A stretch of 64,000 bases of DNA from Bacillota bacterium (GCA_023407575.1 JAEYLX010000038.1:37396-101395); one strand, 5' to 3'; counted from the stretch's first letter, positions 16,506 through 26,627 are shown. The notes: generated by a model from the sequence alone, not told the origin. Made by a program: numbers and translations.

Positions 16506-17216
16506 ATGGATTATATTAAAATTATCGCATCATCCTTTGCATCGATTGCTGCATTATTTCTTTTTACAAAAATCATGGGAAATAGGGAAATGTCACAGCT
16601 TAGTATGTTTGACTACGTCAGTAGTATAGCCCTTGGATCTATTGCTGGTGAAATGGCAGTAATGTCAACGGACAGTATTTTAGAGCCCTTACTATCCATG
16701 AGTATCTTTACCACTGTTACCATGTTCATATCTTATATTACCTGCAAATCAATTATTTTACGTAGGTTTTTTGAAGGGCAAGCCTTAGTGCTTTATCAAA
16801 AAGGTCAAATTTATGAGAAAAACTTACTGAAAGCCAGAATCGATATTGATGAATTTCTATCCGTATGTAGAATCGAGGGTTATTTTGACCTGGAAGAAGT
16901 TCACACAGTATTTCTTGAAGCAAATGGAAATGTTAGTATACTTCCTTTGGCACAATACCGCCCGATGACCCCATTAGACCAAAACTTAAATCCCGAACAG
17001 TTGTCACCAATGGCCAATGTTATTATAGATGGCACTATTTTAGATGATAATTTATTAAGTACGGGTAAAAATAAGGCTTGGGTGGAAAAACAATTGAAAG
17101 AAAATAATATAAAAAATATTAAGGAGGTCATTCTAGCTACGTTTGATACCAATAAGAATAAACTAAACATTTATACCAAATTTCATAAAAAAATGGTTCG
17201 GGATATTTTTGAATAG
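16506..17216 (+). CDS. DUF421 membrane protein (YetF/YcaP family)
   Basis: Three N-terminal helices (about residues 5-24, 37-55, 60-82) are followed by a cytoplasmic domain with the family signatures MGNREMSQLSMFDYVSSIALG and GQALVLYQKGQIYEKNLLKARI. The C-terminal half contains VIIDGTILDDNL, typical of the YetF fold. Members affect the envelope or sporulation in Bacillus, but their biochemical role is open. TTGGAGG is well placed before the ATG. The next gene, an M23 peptidase, follows in the same direction after 81 nt. Confidence 0.88.
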   Translation: MDYIKIIASSFASIAALFLFTKIMGNREMSQLSMFDYVSSIALGSIAGEMAVMSTDSILEPLLSMSIFTTVTMFISYITCKSIILRRFFEGQALVLYQKGQIYEKNLLKARIDIDEFLSVCRIEGYFDLEEVHTVFLEANGNVSILPLAQYRPMTPLDQNLNPEQLSPMANVIIDGTILDDNLLSTGKNKAWVEKQLKENNIKNIKEVILATFDTNKNKLNIYTKFHKKMVRDIFE

Positions 17217-17297
17217 CTTTATGTATGTTTAAATGGTAATAGTTATGGACTCGTTCTCATAAATATATTACAAGTCCTTCGTTGTGGAAGTATAAAA

Positions 17298-18404
17298 ATG
17301 AAATTTAAAATGAAAGCCCGACATATTATCTTATGTGAATTAATTGTTATCTTAATTTTTTCGTCCATTATCATCGGTCAGAATTATAAAAATGACGCTG
17401 TTGCATTATCCTCAAATACGGAAGCAGAGAAGGATTATATCAAATGGGTTAGCTTTGATGTTAGCTCTTCTGCCATGCAGGATGCCTATGAATATGATGT
17501 GGCTACTCATAAGGATGAGGTAAAGTTAAATTGGATTGAATTATTAGCTTATCTAGGTGCTAAATACGGCGGTGATTTTTCAAAATATAAAGCAAAACAG
17601 TTAAATGAGCTGGTAGATAAATTAAAAAGCAAAGAAACCACCATTTCCTCCTTAACAGAGGATATGAAGTATTATGACTATTACTATGAAGCATATTCTG
17701 CTGTTCTGGGTGGGATGGTTGGGGATTATAAAATTGAAGTAAAAGATGAAACTGTGCCTGGTGGGAAGCGCTGGGAAGATAAATATGGTTTAAAAGCTTT
17801 CCTTCCAATTGCGAAATATTATCCCTATAGTCATTTTGATGATTTTGGTGCCTCCAGAAGCTATGGTTTTCGAAGAAAGCATCTTGGGCATGATATGATG
17901 GGCCAGGTCGGGACACCAGTCATTGCTGTAGAATCAGGTTATGTAGAAGCACTTGGCTGGAATCAATATGGTGGCTGGCGCATTGGCATAAGAAGCTTAG
18001 ACAACAAACGCTATTACTATTATGCACATCTTAGAAAAAATTTCCCCTATAATAAATCTCTTGAGGTTGGCAGCATCGTGCAGGCTGGTGATGTAATTGG
18101 ATATCTTGGTCGTTCCGGTTATTCAACGTCCGAGAATGCCAACAACATCACTACCCCACATTTGCATTTTGGGTTACAGCTAATCTTTGATGAATCTCAA
18201 AAGGAAAGCAACAATGAAATTTGGATTGATTGCTATGATTTAGTCCAATTCCTATACTTGAACCGCAGTGAAACGGTTAAAAATGAAGAAACGAAGGAAT
18301 ATAGCCGTATTTATAATTTCTTTGACCCGGTTGCAGAGGAATTTAGAAAAGATAAAATGTATAAATATGATGATTCCACCATCGATATTCATATCTATGA
18401 ATAA
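17298..18404 (+). CDS. M23 (LytM-type) metallopeptidase, membrane-anchored
   Basis: A signal anchor (about residues 8-28, HIILCELIVILIFSSIIIG) precedes an extracellular helical domain rich in Lys/Tyr (~40-160) and the LytM domain (~170-330). The zinc ligands are present: His195 and Asp199 (KHLGHDMMG), then His288-x-His290 (TPHLHFG). The enzyme probably cuts peptidoglycan cross-bridges, and the context beside DUF421 and ger genes hints at a sporulation role (inference). Its stop is only 7 nt from the stop of the converging gerAB, with no terminator between. Confidence 0.88.
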   Translation: MKFKMKARHIILCELIVILIFSSIIIGQNYKNDAVALSSNTEAEKDYIKWVSFDVSSSAMQDAYEYDVATHKDEVKLNWIELLAYLGAKYGGDFSKYKAKQLNELVDKLKSKETTISSLTEDMKYYDYYYEAYSAVLGGMVGDYKIEVKDETVPGGKRWEDKYGLKAFLPIAKYYPYSHFDDFGASRSYGFRRKHLGHDMMGQVGTPVIAVESGYVEALGWNQYGGWRIGIRSLDNKRYYYYAHLRKNFPYNKSLEVGSIVQAGDVIGYLGRSGYSTSENANNITTPHLHFGLQLIFDESQKESNNEIWIDCYDLVQFLYLNRSETVKNEETKEYSRIYNFFDPVAEEFRKDKMYKYDDSTIDIHIYE

Positions 18405-18411
18405 GCTATAC

Positions 18412-19518
18412 CTACTGTTTCTTAAGCTTTCTTTTCTTGAACAGACAAAATACTGCCAATATAGCCGGTATGATATACATAAAAATAAGATTTGAATTTA
18501 CAAGGACATACCGATAGAGAAAATTAAATTCAAACTGTGTGCTGCAAAGATAATAGGTCAAGTAAAAAACAACCATAGCTAACGGTGTATATAAATAATT
18601 ACATTCCTTTAACCCAAATAACCAGGTAAAGCATCTGAGTAAAAGAATAGAAAAGATACAGATTGCAGCAAAATCGGAAAGCACACACACTAAAGTAACT
18701 AAAACTTCAAATCGTTCAAATATGTTGAAAAATGAGATACTTTTTACTGTTATATAAAATGGAAAGGGTAAATTAGCAGTCAGGCTTGTTCCAGAGATTC
18801 CAAAGGTAAAGAAGGTAATAACAAAAGCTAACCCGGTAAAAGCAAGCAATCCAAACCATAGCCTTCTTATCTGCTCCTTTGCCACTGAGACACCGAGTTT
18901 ATCAGCAAAAAATAGCGCGATGATTACATTTCCGCCAACTGCAATTACATATTTGGAAGCCAGGATCGTACTAGGAAGTCGAATGGTAGACACCGGTAAC
19001 AGATAATCCCCTCGAATTCTTGTTATAGCACACAAAAATAGAACTGCAAATAAGATTAGCACGGTACCGAGGGTGAGCTCTGCAAAGCGAAATATGGTTC
19101 TTACCCCTCGTAGCAACGCATAAAAAACTAACAAGATCATAATGACCATAAAAAAGTCCGATCTTGTTTTTGGCATTAGGGTAAACTGCATTGTCAAACT
19201 ATAAGCAGTTACCCTGGCAGTTAATCCCACTAAGATCCAAATTAGATAGCACAATATAATTACCTTGGATACAAACTTACCTAATATATGGACCATAATT
19301 TCATAAATACTTAAGCCGGGATAAGATTTAATCAAGTAAATCACAATTGCAGTCAATGGGACTGTTGCAATAATTGACCATATGGGACTAAGGTATCCGC
19401 TTCTGCCTGCATCATTGGCTAGAGCTTCTGGTACTTGACGAAGTATGGTTGATATGGAGATAAATAGGTACATAAATGTGACTTGACGAAGGGTTATTTC
19501 CCTATTCAAAAGGAACAC
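18412..19518 (-). CDS. gerAB: Spore germination permease GerAB
   Basis: A ten-helix protein of the GerAB/ArcD/ProY family (APC fold), the germinant-binding membrane subunit of GerA receptors in the inner spore membrane. The N-terminal block (ITLRQVTFMYLFISISTILRQVP) and the YPGLSIYEI loop are typical. It is last in the operon gerAA-gerAC-orf-gerAB, 1 nt after the small gene's stop. The order differs from the Bacillus AA-AB-AC arrangement. Confidence 0.9.
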   Translation of the reverse strand: MFLLNREITLRQVTFMYLFISISTILRQVPEALANDAGRSGYLSPIWSIIATVPLTAIVIYLIKSYPGLSIYEIMVHILGKFVSKVIILCYLIWILVGLTARVTAYSLTMQFTLMPKTRSDFFMVIMILLVFYALLRGVRTIFRFAELTLGTVLILFAVLFLCAITRIRGDYLLPVSTIRLPSTILASKYVIAVGGNVIIALFFADKLGVSVAKEQIRRLWFGLLAFTGLAFVITFFTFGISGTSLTANLPFPFYITVKSISFFNIFERFEVLVTLVCVLSDFAAICIFSILLLRCFTWLFGLKECNYLYTPLAMVVFYLTYYLCSTQFEFNFLYRYVLVNSNLIFMYIIPAILAVFCLFKKRKLKKQ

Positions 19519-19519
19519 C

Positions 19520-19708
19520 TCATTTCATATATTTTTCCATAACTGAAGTAACACTGGGGAGATACGGATTTAAAAGATAAACAATCCCTAACGTAACTCC
19601 AATTCCAGAAAGTAAGAAATATACTACAAGATTTCTTTTTTTAGATAACAGCTTTTCTTTTTGACGGACAAAGGTATAAATAATTGTGGCACAAAAGACA
19701 TAGATCAT
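19520..19708 (-). CDS. Small membrane protein in the gerA operon
   Basis: The start is the ATG behind AATAGGAGA, giving 62 residues; a longer frame would overlap gerAC. Two hydrophobic segments (about 1-13, MIYVFCATIIYTF, and 28-47, YFLLSGIGVTLGIVYLL) flank a very basic loop, RQKEKLLSKKRN, so it is a two-helix membrane protein. It lies 10 nt after gerAC and 1 nt before gerAB, clearly inside the operon. Its position recalls the small GerD- or GerAD-like accessory proteins of some receptors, but I recognise no homology. Confidence 0.7.
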   Translation of the reverse strand: MIYVFCATIIYTFVRQKEKLLSKKRNLVVYFLLSGIGVTLGIVYLLNPYLPSVTSVMEKYMK

Positions 19709-19718
19709 GATGGTTCTC

Positions 19719-20837
19719 CTATTTATATTTGTTATTTTCATTGCCGAGGATGAAGGTTTTAGAAATTCTGGACTGAAGCTCATACTTATAGTTAATTTTT
19801 GTTATTTCCTCTGACCAGTTTTTCTTAATTTTCTTCCACTCGTTAAAATTATCATTTTCAACAAGTCTTGCCAGATTCAAGATATCCAGCCCATGATTTA
19901 AGGAATAAGTTATGGGTTTTTTAATAATATTGGTAATATATTCGTTCTGTTTTTTTGTTAAGCTCTCCATTCGACTAAGTTCAAAGATATTTTCCTTTGA
20001 CAGAACTTCTTTCACCATCGAATCAAAGCTTACCTTAATTGTAATATTAATTAGATTATCCTGGACCTTTGACTTTAATTTAGTATTGGTATAAGAAATT
20101 AATAATCCGGCTTCATCTAGATAGATTGGATAACTTCTCATAATGTTTCTGATAAAGTTAACACCATCCGAGGTTTCATGATCTAAATAATCTTTCAATT
20201 TTAGTTCATCAAAAACCGAATATCCATCAATTGCATAACCTGATTTATCAGCAATTAAATATGGAATCATAACACAGGAATACTCCTGTCTCATATCATT
20301 TAAAATATTCACCATGGTATTATCATTCCTGGTTAATTGCTCCTGCTGCTTTTGCTCCACGGCTTCCAGATCCTCATGTATCGTCTGTTTATTATCGATT
20401 CCTTCTTGTATAAAATCACTTGCTTTTTTTTCTTTAATAACATAAATAAGTGCTTCCATTTTAATGGTTTCATCTCTTGAAAGAAAATCAATGCATTGGT
20501 CAAGTCCTTGTTTTGCAGCAGCTTCACCAATTAAGAAAGAACCTGTTTGAGCGATTGATATAGCCTTTTTATTCTTTGATTTCAAATCTTCTAGTGCTTC
20601 AAAAGCAGTTTTACCAGTCCCTTTTGCAACTGCTTCGGTACTTCCAGCCCCCTTATCCGGGTCTGCACCTTGGCCAGTGCTATAGAGAGCACTCAAAGTA
20701 AATTCATTGTCACTATAATCAATTCCCATAACTAACACTAAATCAATTTCATCTATTTCCTTACGACTCATATCATGGGTGCAGGCAACTAAGAAAATCG
20801 GTATAATAAGGATAAGTCCTAAAAATAACTTTTTCAT
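19719..20837 (-). CDS. gerAC: Ger(x)C-family germination lipoprotein GerAC
   Basis: A lipoprotein signal peptide with the lipobox FLVAC (Cys19), then the GerAC N-terminal domain (DEIDLVLVMGIDYSDNEFTLSALYSTG) and the C-terminal domain with KSKVQDNLINITIKV. It is the lipid-anchored subunit of the germinant receptor on the outer face of the inner spore membrane. At 372 residues the length is normal. It follows gerAA by 14 nt. The RBS is AGAGGAGAA. Confidence 0.92.
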   Translation of the reverse strand: MKKLFLGLILIIPIFLVACTHDMSRKEIDEIDLVLVMGIDYSDNEFTLSALYSTGQGADPDKGAGSTEAVAKGTGKTAFEALEDLKSKNKKAISIAQTGSFLIGEAAAKQGLDQCIDFLSRDETIKMEALIYVIKEKKASDFIQEGIDNKQTIHEDLEAVEQKQQEQLTRNDNTMVNILNDMRQEYSCVMIPYLIADKSGYAIDGYSVFDELKLKDYLDHETSDGVNFIRNIMRSYPIYLDEAGLLISYTNTKLKSKVQDNLINITIKVSFDSMVKEVLSKENIFELSRMESLTKKQNEYITNIIKKPITYSLNHGLDILNLARLVENDNFNEWKKIKKNWSEEITKINYKYELQSRISKTFILGNENNKYK

Positions 20838-20851
20838 CTGCAGTTCTCCTC

Positions 20852-22306
20852 TTATTTCTGCTTAATTCTATTTTCGGGAACAATTTTGTGCGGACGTTTA
20901 CGAAAGAATTTTACTGGAAAACGAAATAGGGTATCTTTATGATTACTCTTATCCACATCAACAAAGGGAGAAATATACGCAACCCCGTAATTATCCAGAC
21001 TGCATAAATGAGTAAGGAGGAGAATAATACCCGCTGTTAAGCCAAAGAAGCCTCCGACAGCAGCCAAAAACGAAAACAGGAAGCGTATTACACGAATACC
21101 ACTGCTTAGATCCTGATTGGGCATAATAAAGCCAGCAATGCCCGCTAAAGAAACAACAACTACAACCAGAGGTGAGATAATATTAGCGCTTACTGCTGCT
21201 TGACCCACTACAATACCACCTAGTATTGACATGGCGGTACCCACCGACTTCGGCAGCCTTAGCCCTGCTTCAATTAATATCTCAAAAGCGATTAACAGCC
21301 CCAACACCTCGGAGGCTGAGGAAAATGGTACATTTTGCTTTGCTGCTTGCGTAGACAAGGCCAGTTGAACGGGTAGCATTTGATTTTGATAGGTGGTAGC
21401 AGCGATATAAAAGGCTGGTAAGAAAATAGTTAGAATCATAGCAATATAACGAATAACACGGAGGGATGATCCAACGATGAAGTGATTAGCATAATCCTCC
21501 GGTGATTGCATCAGCATAGCTAATTGGCAGGGCAATAAAAAGACATAAGGCATGCCATCCACAACAATCGCTACTCTGCCATCGGTAAGGTTTGAAGACA
21601 CACGATCCGGTCTTTGAGTATACATGATCTGGGGAAATAGACTCTTCTTATTCTCTACTAAGAACTCTTCAATAAAAGCTGAGGTTGGAACATTATCAAT
21701 TTGGATTGCCTGTAGCTTTTCTCTGATTTTATTGACAGTATCAAGATTAGCTACATTACTAAGATAGCAAATAGTAACATCTGTCTTTGACAGCTTACCA
21801 ATAGACAAACTTTCCATAACCAAATATTCAGAGCGGACACGTCTACGAATTTGCGCGGTGTTTGTTCGCATAACTTCAATAAATGCATCCTTTGCACCTT
21901 TAATTACACCCTCTTCATTGGGTTCCGAAATGGAGCGTTTTTCAAACGTACGTATATCGTATACGATTGCCTTTTTCTCTCCATCAAAAATAAAAGCCAC
22001 CATACCACTTAAAACAGATTTTAATAGCTTCTGATAATCCTCTTCTTCGCTGGTAAATACATGATAGGCTCCGCCACTTAAAAAATAATCCATAACAGCT
22101 CGTTCGGTTTGAAAATTGCGTAGGTTTGCATCATTAAGAAGAGATTGGAAAATTGCTTGATCAACTAGCTGCGAATCAATTAAACCGTCCACGCAAAAGA
22201 TATGAAAGGTTATATTATTCTGATTTATTTTGATTGGTCTTACTAAGACATCACTACTCTTAGCAAATAACTCCTTTATTTCCTTTGAATTAATCGTCTG
22301 CTTCAT
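20852..22306 (-). CDS. gerAA: Spore germination protein GerAA
   Basis: The product is 484 residues. A soluble N-terminal domain (~1-250, with the family block FVEVMRTN-type IEVMRTNTAQIRRRVRSE and PQIMYTQRPDRVSSNLTDGRVAIVVDGMP) is followed by five to six helices containing LRLPKSVGTAMSILGGIVVGQAAV, a GerA hallmark. It forms the oligomeric channel part of the germinant receptor. It is first in its operon, with a SigG-like promoter match upstream. Confidence 0.93.
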   Translation of the reverse strand: MKQTINSKEIKELFAKSSDVLVRPIKINQNNITFHIFCVDGLIDSQLVDQAIFQSLLNDANLRNFQTERAVMDYFLSGGAYHVFTSEEEDYQKLLKSVLSGMVAFIFDGEKKAIVYDIRTFEKRSISEPNEEGVIKGAKDAFIEVMRTNTAQIRRRVRSEYLVMESLSIGKLSKTDVTICYLSNVANLDTVNKIREKLQAIQIDNVPTSAFIEEFLVENKKSLFPQIMYTQRPDRVSSNLTDGRVAIVVDGMPYVFLLPCQLAMLMQSPEDYANHFIVGSSLRVIRYIAMILTIFLPAFYIAATTYQNQMLPVQLALSTQAAKQNVPFSSASEVLGLLIAFEILIEAGLRLPKSVGTAMSILGGIVVGQAAVSANIISPLVVVVVSLAGIAGFIMPNQDLSSGIRVIRFLFSFLAAVGGFFGLTAGIILLLTHLCSLDNYGVAYISPFVDVDKSNHKDTLFRFPVKFFRKRPHKIVPENRIKQK

Positions 22307-22364
22307 GCGAACATTCCTCTGTTCCTTTAGAAATTGTAGTGGAAATTTTTACTCCTACCTTACC

Positions 22365-22393
22365 TATTTTCTCTAAAATTGACTTCTTTATTC
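22365..22393 (-). promoter_or_regulatory. SigG-like forespore promoter of the ger operon (weak match)
   Basis: The minus strand has GAATA (22389-22393), matching the SigG -35 GHATR, then 14 nt and AGAGAAAATA (22365-22374), a partial SigF/SigG -10. GerA operons are SigG-dependent in other spore formers. The start codon is about 60 nt downstream. Confidence 0.35.
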
Positions 22394-22476
22394 ATAAGAG
22401 TTATGTTTTTCCTATTTAGCCTGTTCATGAAGAAATATTAGTTCAGTCGATTCAAAGGAATCCATTTTAAGTGCAT

Positions 22477-22520
22477 TAAAAAAGGCCTTCCTACTGGAAA
22501 ATCCAGCTGGAAAACCTTTA
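22477..22520 (-). terminator. Terminator of the 22.6-kb small gene
   Basis: On the minus strand AAAGGTTTTCC pairs with GGAAGGCCTTT (two G-T pairs), with an inner CTGG/CCAG helix, followed by six T residues. It lies about 85 nt after the stop of the hypothetical gene and isolates it from gerAA. Confidence 0.75.
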
Positions 22521-22601
22521 TTAAGTCATCTTTATGTAGTCATAATCTTACGTTCACGATATCATTTATGATGGATCGTTCTGTATTACTATTATGTAGG
22601 T

Positions 22602-22910
22602 TTAATATTTCTTTCTAAAATAATCTTCTGCAATATCCTTTGTATGTACTGGCGATACCTTACCAATTGCTATCAATTTCAAGAAAGTTTCTGCTTCCCC
22701 TTCATCATCTGTTAAATTTTCTATCAGGCTGTATTGATGGAGTGCCTCATAATTTTTTTTATAGCTTTCCAGGCTATATAAAGCATTTTTAAAAAATAGA
22801 TTATAAACTACTTTGGTACTTTCGTCTGTCATTGTTTTCTTATAGTTGTTAAGTGACTGCATTTTTCGTTTCTGCCACCCTTTCTGTATTAGCATTTTTT
22901 TCGACCACAT
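22602..22910 (-). CDS. Hypothetical small helical protein
   Basis: 102 residues if the first ATG is used. A start at the later in-frame ATG giving MQSLNNYKK (22862) is equally plausible, because no ribosome-binding site is decisive. The sequence is mostly helical and Tyr/Lys-rich, with an acidic stretch (NLTDDEGEAETFLKL) and a C-terminal HTKDIAEDYFRKKY. There is no membrane segment or Cys. I recognise no family. A terminator follows, so it appears to be a single-gene unit. Confidence 0.5.
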   Translation of the reverse strand: MWSKKMLIQKGWQKRKMQSLNNYKKTMTDESTKVVYNLFFKNALYSLESYKKNYEALHQYSLIENLTDDEGEAETFLKLIAIGKVSPVHTKDIAEDYFRKKY

Positions 22911-22977
22911 AAATGATATCTATTGACCTATCTATTATATCATAAATCTTTTTTATGACGAGTAGTGAAAAGATGGG

Positions 22978-23016
22978 AAAAGTACAGAGCAACTAATGTG
23001 GTCACCCTGTACTTTT
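22978..23016 (-). terminator. Hairpin ending the nifJ transcript
   Basis: AAAAGTACAG pairs with CTGTACTTTT across a 19-nt loop, 15 nt after the nifJ stop. The T residues belong to the 3' arm itself. Confidence 0.65.
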
Positions 23017-23030
23017 CATATTTAGTATAC

Positions 23031-26000
23031 TTATTCTGCTTCTGTCTGACTGCCTATTACGATCGGTTCTGCTTCCGACATCTGTTTATAAATCAAATAT
23101 TTCTCCTTTGCATGCTTTTCAGCCTGACCAAATAACTCTTCAGCTTGATCCGGAAATGCCTTGACTAAGGAATTATAACGGACCTGATCCATGATATAAT
23201 CACGGAAACTATCTGTTGGCTCTTTTGAATCAAGTACAAAAGGATTCTTGCCCTCTGTCTTTAACAAAGGATTGTAACGGAACAGATGCCAGTAACCTGT
23301 TTGTACGGCTCTTTTTATGGTAGCCATACTTCGTCCCATACCCTCTTTGAGACCATGGTTAATACATGGGGAATATGCTATGATGATGGAAGGACCATCA
23401 TATTCTTCTGCTTCCTGCAATGCCTTCATTAACTGACCGTTGTCGGCATGAATACCTACCTGCGCAACATATACATTCCCATAGGTCATTAACATTCTAC
23501 CAAGATCCTTTTTACCCTGTTTCTTACCGGAAGCAGCAAATTTCGCAATGGCTGAAGTTGGTGTGGATTTGGATGCCTGCCCACCTGTATTGGAATAAAC
23601 CTCTGTGTCAAATACCAATACATTTACATTTTCACCAGATGCCATTACATGATCCAGACCACCATAACCAATATCGTAAGCCCATCCGTCGCCACCAACG
23701 AGCCAAACAGAGCGCTTTACTAAATAATCCTTATGATCGATGATTTCTTTTACTAATCTGCAAATTTCATCGTCCGTCGATACAAAATCCTCTAAGATAT
23801 GGAGCACTTTACTGCTAGCTTCCTTTGTAGCTTTACTGTCTTCCTTGTAGTGGATCCAATCATGGAAGGCTTCCTTCACTTTCTCTTCTACATTCATAGA
23901 ATTGAGTAGCCTCATGTTATCTTCCAGTTTATTTCTGATCTGTTTCACTGCAAGATACATACCAAAGCCATATTCCGCATTGTCCTCAAATAACGAATTT
24001 GCCCAGCTTGGCCCCTTCCCTTCACTATTGGTGGTATAGGCGGTACTTGGTGCAGAAGCACCCCAGATAGTAGAACACCCAGTTGCATTTGCAATCATCA
24101 TACGATCACCAAAAAGCTGCGTAATTAGCTTAATATAAGGGGTTTCACCGCAACCAGCACATGCACCGGAAAATTCAATAAGAGGTTCTTTGAACTGACT
24201 CTCTTTAAAGGAAGCACCATAAGCAATTTTCTTTTTAAAACTAACTTGTTCTTTGGCGAACTTCCAATTCTCCACTTGCTTTGGCAATTGAGTTTCAATT
24301 GGTTGCATGATTAATGCCTTTCCTTTTGCAGGGCATACATCTGCACAGTTACCACAACCGGTACAATCCATTGGACTAATCTGAATCTTATAATGGTACC
24401 CTTCATAATTCTTACCAATTGCCTTCTTTGTGTTGAAGCTTTCTGGGGCAATCTTTAGTTCTTCCTCATCCAATAAGAAAGGACGAATTACGGCATGAGG
24501 GCATACCAGGGAGCATTGGTTACATTGAATACAACGTTCTTCAATCCACTCAGGAACATTAACTGCAATGCCTCTCTTCTCAAATGCGGTGGTACCAACC
24601 GGGAACGTACCATCTTCACGTCCAGAAAATGCACTTACCGGAAGGTCATTCCCTTTGAGCTCTGTCATCGGACGCATCACTTTTCGAATGAACTCGGGTT
24701 CTTTTGTATCAGAACGATCCTTGCACTCAAGCTTTAACCAGTCTCCTGGTATTTTCACTTCCTGGATGGATTTAATACCCTGGTCCACTGCTTCTTCATT
24801 CATTTTTACAACTTTTTCACCCTTTTTGCCATACATTTTATTGATACCATATTTTAGTTCCTTTAAATAAATATCTTCGGAAAGGATGCCAGTCAGTTTG
24901 AAGAATGCACCTTGCATTACCATGTTAATTCGATTGCCCAAGCCAATTTTATCTGCAATGTCTATGGCGTTAATTGTATAGAACCGAGCTTTTTTCTCGG
25001 CAAGCTTTTTCTTTAAAATGTTTGGAAGTTTTTCCTCCAGCTCAGCACCTTCCCATTGGGTATTGAGGACGAAAATACCTCCCTTTTTAAGGCTATGAAG
25101 TAAATCATATTTATTTACATAAGACTGATTATGACATGCTACATAATCTGCATGGGAAACCATATAAGTGGAACGTATTGGCTCTTTGCTGAACCGAAGA
25201 TGTGAAACTGTTAAGCCGCCTGATTTCTTAGAGTCATAGTCATAGAAGCCCTGTACTCTTAGATCCGAATTGGAACCAATAATCTTAATTGCTTCTTTAT
25301 TCGCTCCGACCGTACCATCGGACCCAAGTCCCCATACCTGACAGGAATACGTGCCTTCAGCTTCCACCTGAAGGTCGTTTACTTCAATTAATGAGGTTTT
25401 TGTGACATCGTCCTTGATACCGATTGTAAAGCCTTCCTTTGGTCTGTCCTCTTTTAAATTATTGTAGACAGCAGCTATTTGTCCAGGTGTTGTATCTTTT
25501 GAACTTAATCCATAGCGCCCGCCAATAATTTGAGGAACATTGGATTTTCCAACATAGCAAGAACAGATATCCATAAAAAGTGGCTCACCAATTGCTCCTG
25601 GTTCTTTCGTTCGATCAAGCACTGCAATTTTCTTAACTGTTTTAGGTACACTTTGAATAAAGTGGTCCATGGAGAAAGGACGATAAAGGTGAACCTTCAC
25701 TAAGCCATACTTTTCTCCTTGTGAATTATAGTAATCTATGGTTTGCTCAATCGCTTGGGTTACTGATCCCATTGCAACAATCACATATTCTGCATCACTT
25801 GCGCCATAGTAATCGAAAAGTCCATACTTTCTGCCTGTACATTCTCCGACCTTCTTAAAATAGTTTTCAATAATTGGTATTAAATCCTGATAGAACGGGT
25901 TTGCTGCCTCTCTACCTTGAAAATAAATATCTGCATTTTGTGCTGTACCTCGAATAACTGGACGATTCGGTGATAAAGCTCGATTACGGAATTCCATGAC

Positions 26001-26597
26001 TGCTTCCATATCAAGCATTTTGGCATAGTCCGAGTATTCCAGCGCTTCAATTTTTTGTACCTCATGAGAGGTACGAAAACCATCAAAGAAATGAACAAAG
26101 GGTAATCGTCCTTTTATAGCACTAAGATGTGCGACTGGGGCAATATCCATAACTTCCTGTACCGAACCGGAAGCTAGTAGAGCACATCCAGTCTGTCTTA
26201 CAGCCATAACGTCCTGATGGTCACCAAAGATACTTAAAGCATGAGTTGCAATAGCTCTTGCACTTACATGGATTACACCTGGCAGCAGTTCTCCTGCTAC
26301 TTTATAAATATTAGGTATCATTAATAATAGACCTTGTGAAGCTGTAAACGTAGTTGTTAATGCACCAGCCTGTAACGACCCATGAAATGCACCGGATGCG
26401 CCAGCTTCTGATTGCATCTCAACAACATTGACGGATTGGCCGAAGATGTTTTTTCTTCCGTTTGCTGCCCATTCATCGGTAGACTCTGCCATACCCGAAG
26501 ATGGAGTAATTGGATAGATTGCAGCTACATCGGTAAATGCATAGGCAGCATACGCTGCCGCTGTATTTCCATCCACTGTCATTTGAATTTTTCCCAT
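23031..26597 (-). CDS. nifJ: Pyruvate:ferredoxin (flavodoxin) oxidoreductase, fused single chain
   Basis: This enzyme converts pyruvate and CoA to acetyl-CoA, CO2 and reduced ferredoxin, the central fermentative step. It is a 1188-residue homodimeric type. Domains in order: the pyruvate-binding domain (YPITPSSGMAE), the gamma/CoA region, the 2[4Fe-4S] ferredoxin domain (CIQCNQCSLVCP and CTGCGNCADVCP, ~residues 685-760), the CAGCGETPY cluster ligands, and the TPP site GDGWAYDIGYGGLDHV with NVLVFDTEVYSNTGGQ. All key cysteines are present. It lies 31 nt downstream of the DUF3787-like gene on the same strand, and GGAGG precedes the ATG. Confidence 0.97.
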   Translation of the reverse strand: MGKIQMTVDGNTAAAYAAYAFTDVAAIYPITPSSGMAESTDEWAANGRKNIFGQSVNVVEMQSEAGASGAFHGSLQAGALTTTFTASQGLLLMIPNIYKVAGELLPGVIHVSARAIATHALSIFGDHQDVMAVRQTGCALLASGSVQEVMDIAPVAHLSAIKGRLPFVHFFDGFRTSHEVQKIEALEYSDYAKMLDMEAVMEFRNRALSPNRPVIRGTAQNADIYFQGREAANPFYQDLIPIIENYFKKVGECTGRKYGLFDYYGASDAEYVIVAMGSVTQAIEQTIDYYNSQGEKYGLVKVHLYRPFSMDHFIQSVPKTVKKIAVLDRTKEPGAIGEPLFMDICSCYVGKSNVPQIIGGRYGLSSKDTTPGQIAAVYNNLKEDRPKEGFTIGIKDDVTKTSLIEVNDLQVEAEGTYSCQVWGLGSDGTVGANKEAIKIIGSNSDLRVQGFYDYDSKKSGGLTVSHLRFSKEPIRSTYMVSHADYVACHNQSYVNKYDLLHSLKKGGIFVLNTQWEGAELEEKLPNILKKKLAEKKARFYTINAIDIADKIGLGNRINMVMQGAFFKLTGILSEDIYLKELKYGINKMYGKKGEKVVKMNEEAVDQGIKSIQEVKIPGDWLKLECKDRSDTKEPEFIRKVMRPMTELKGNDLPVSAFSGREDGTFPVGTTAFEKRGIAVNVPEWIEERCIQCNQCSLVCPHAVIRPFLLDEEELKIAPESFNTKKAIGKNYEGYHYKIQISPMDCTGCGNCADVCPAKGKALIMQPIETQLPKQVENWKFAKEQVSFKKKIAYGASFKESQFKEPLIEFSGACAGCGETPYIKLITQLFGDRMMIANATGCSTIWGASAPSTAYTTNSEGKGPSWANSLFEDNAEYGFGMYLAVKQIRNKLEDNMRLLNSMNVEEKVKEAFHDWIHYKEDSKATKEASSKVLHILEDFVSTDDEICRLVKEIIDHKDYLVKRSVWLVGGDGWAYDIGYGGLDHVMASGENVNVLVFDTEVYSNTGGQASKSTPTSAIAKFAASGKKQGKKDLGRMLMTYGNVYVAQVGIHADNGQLMKALQEAEEYDGPSIIIAYSPCINHGLKEGMGRSMATIKRAVQTGYWHLFRYNPLLKTEGKNPFVLDSKEPTDSFRDYIMDQVRYNSLVKAFPDQAEELFGQAEKHAKEKYLIYKQMSEAEPIVIGSQTEAE

Positions 26598-26627
26598 TTT
26601 GAATAACCTCCAAAGATTCTATTTATA

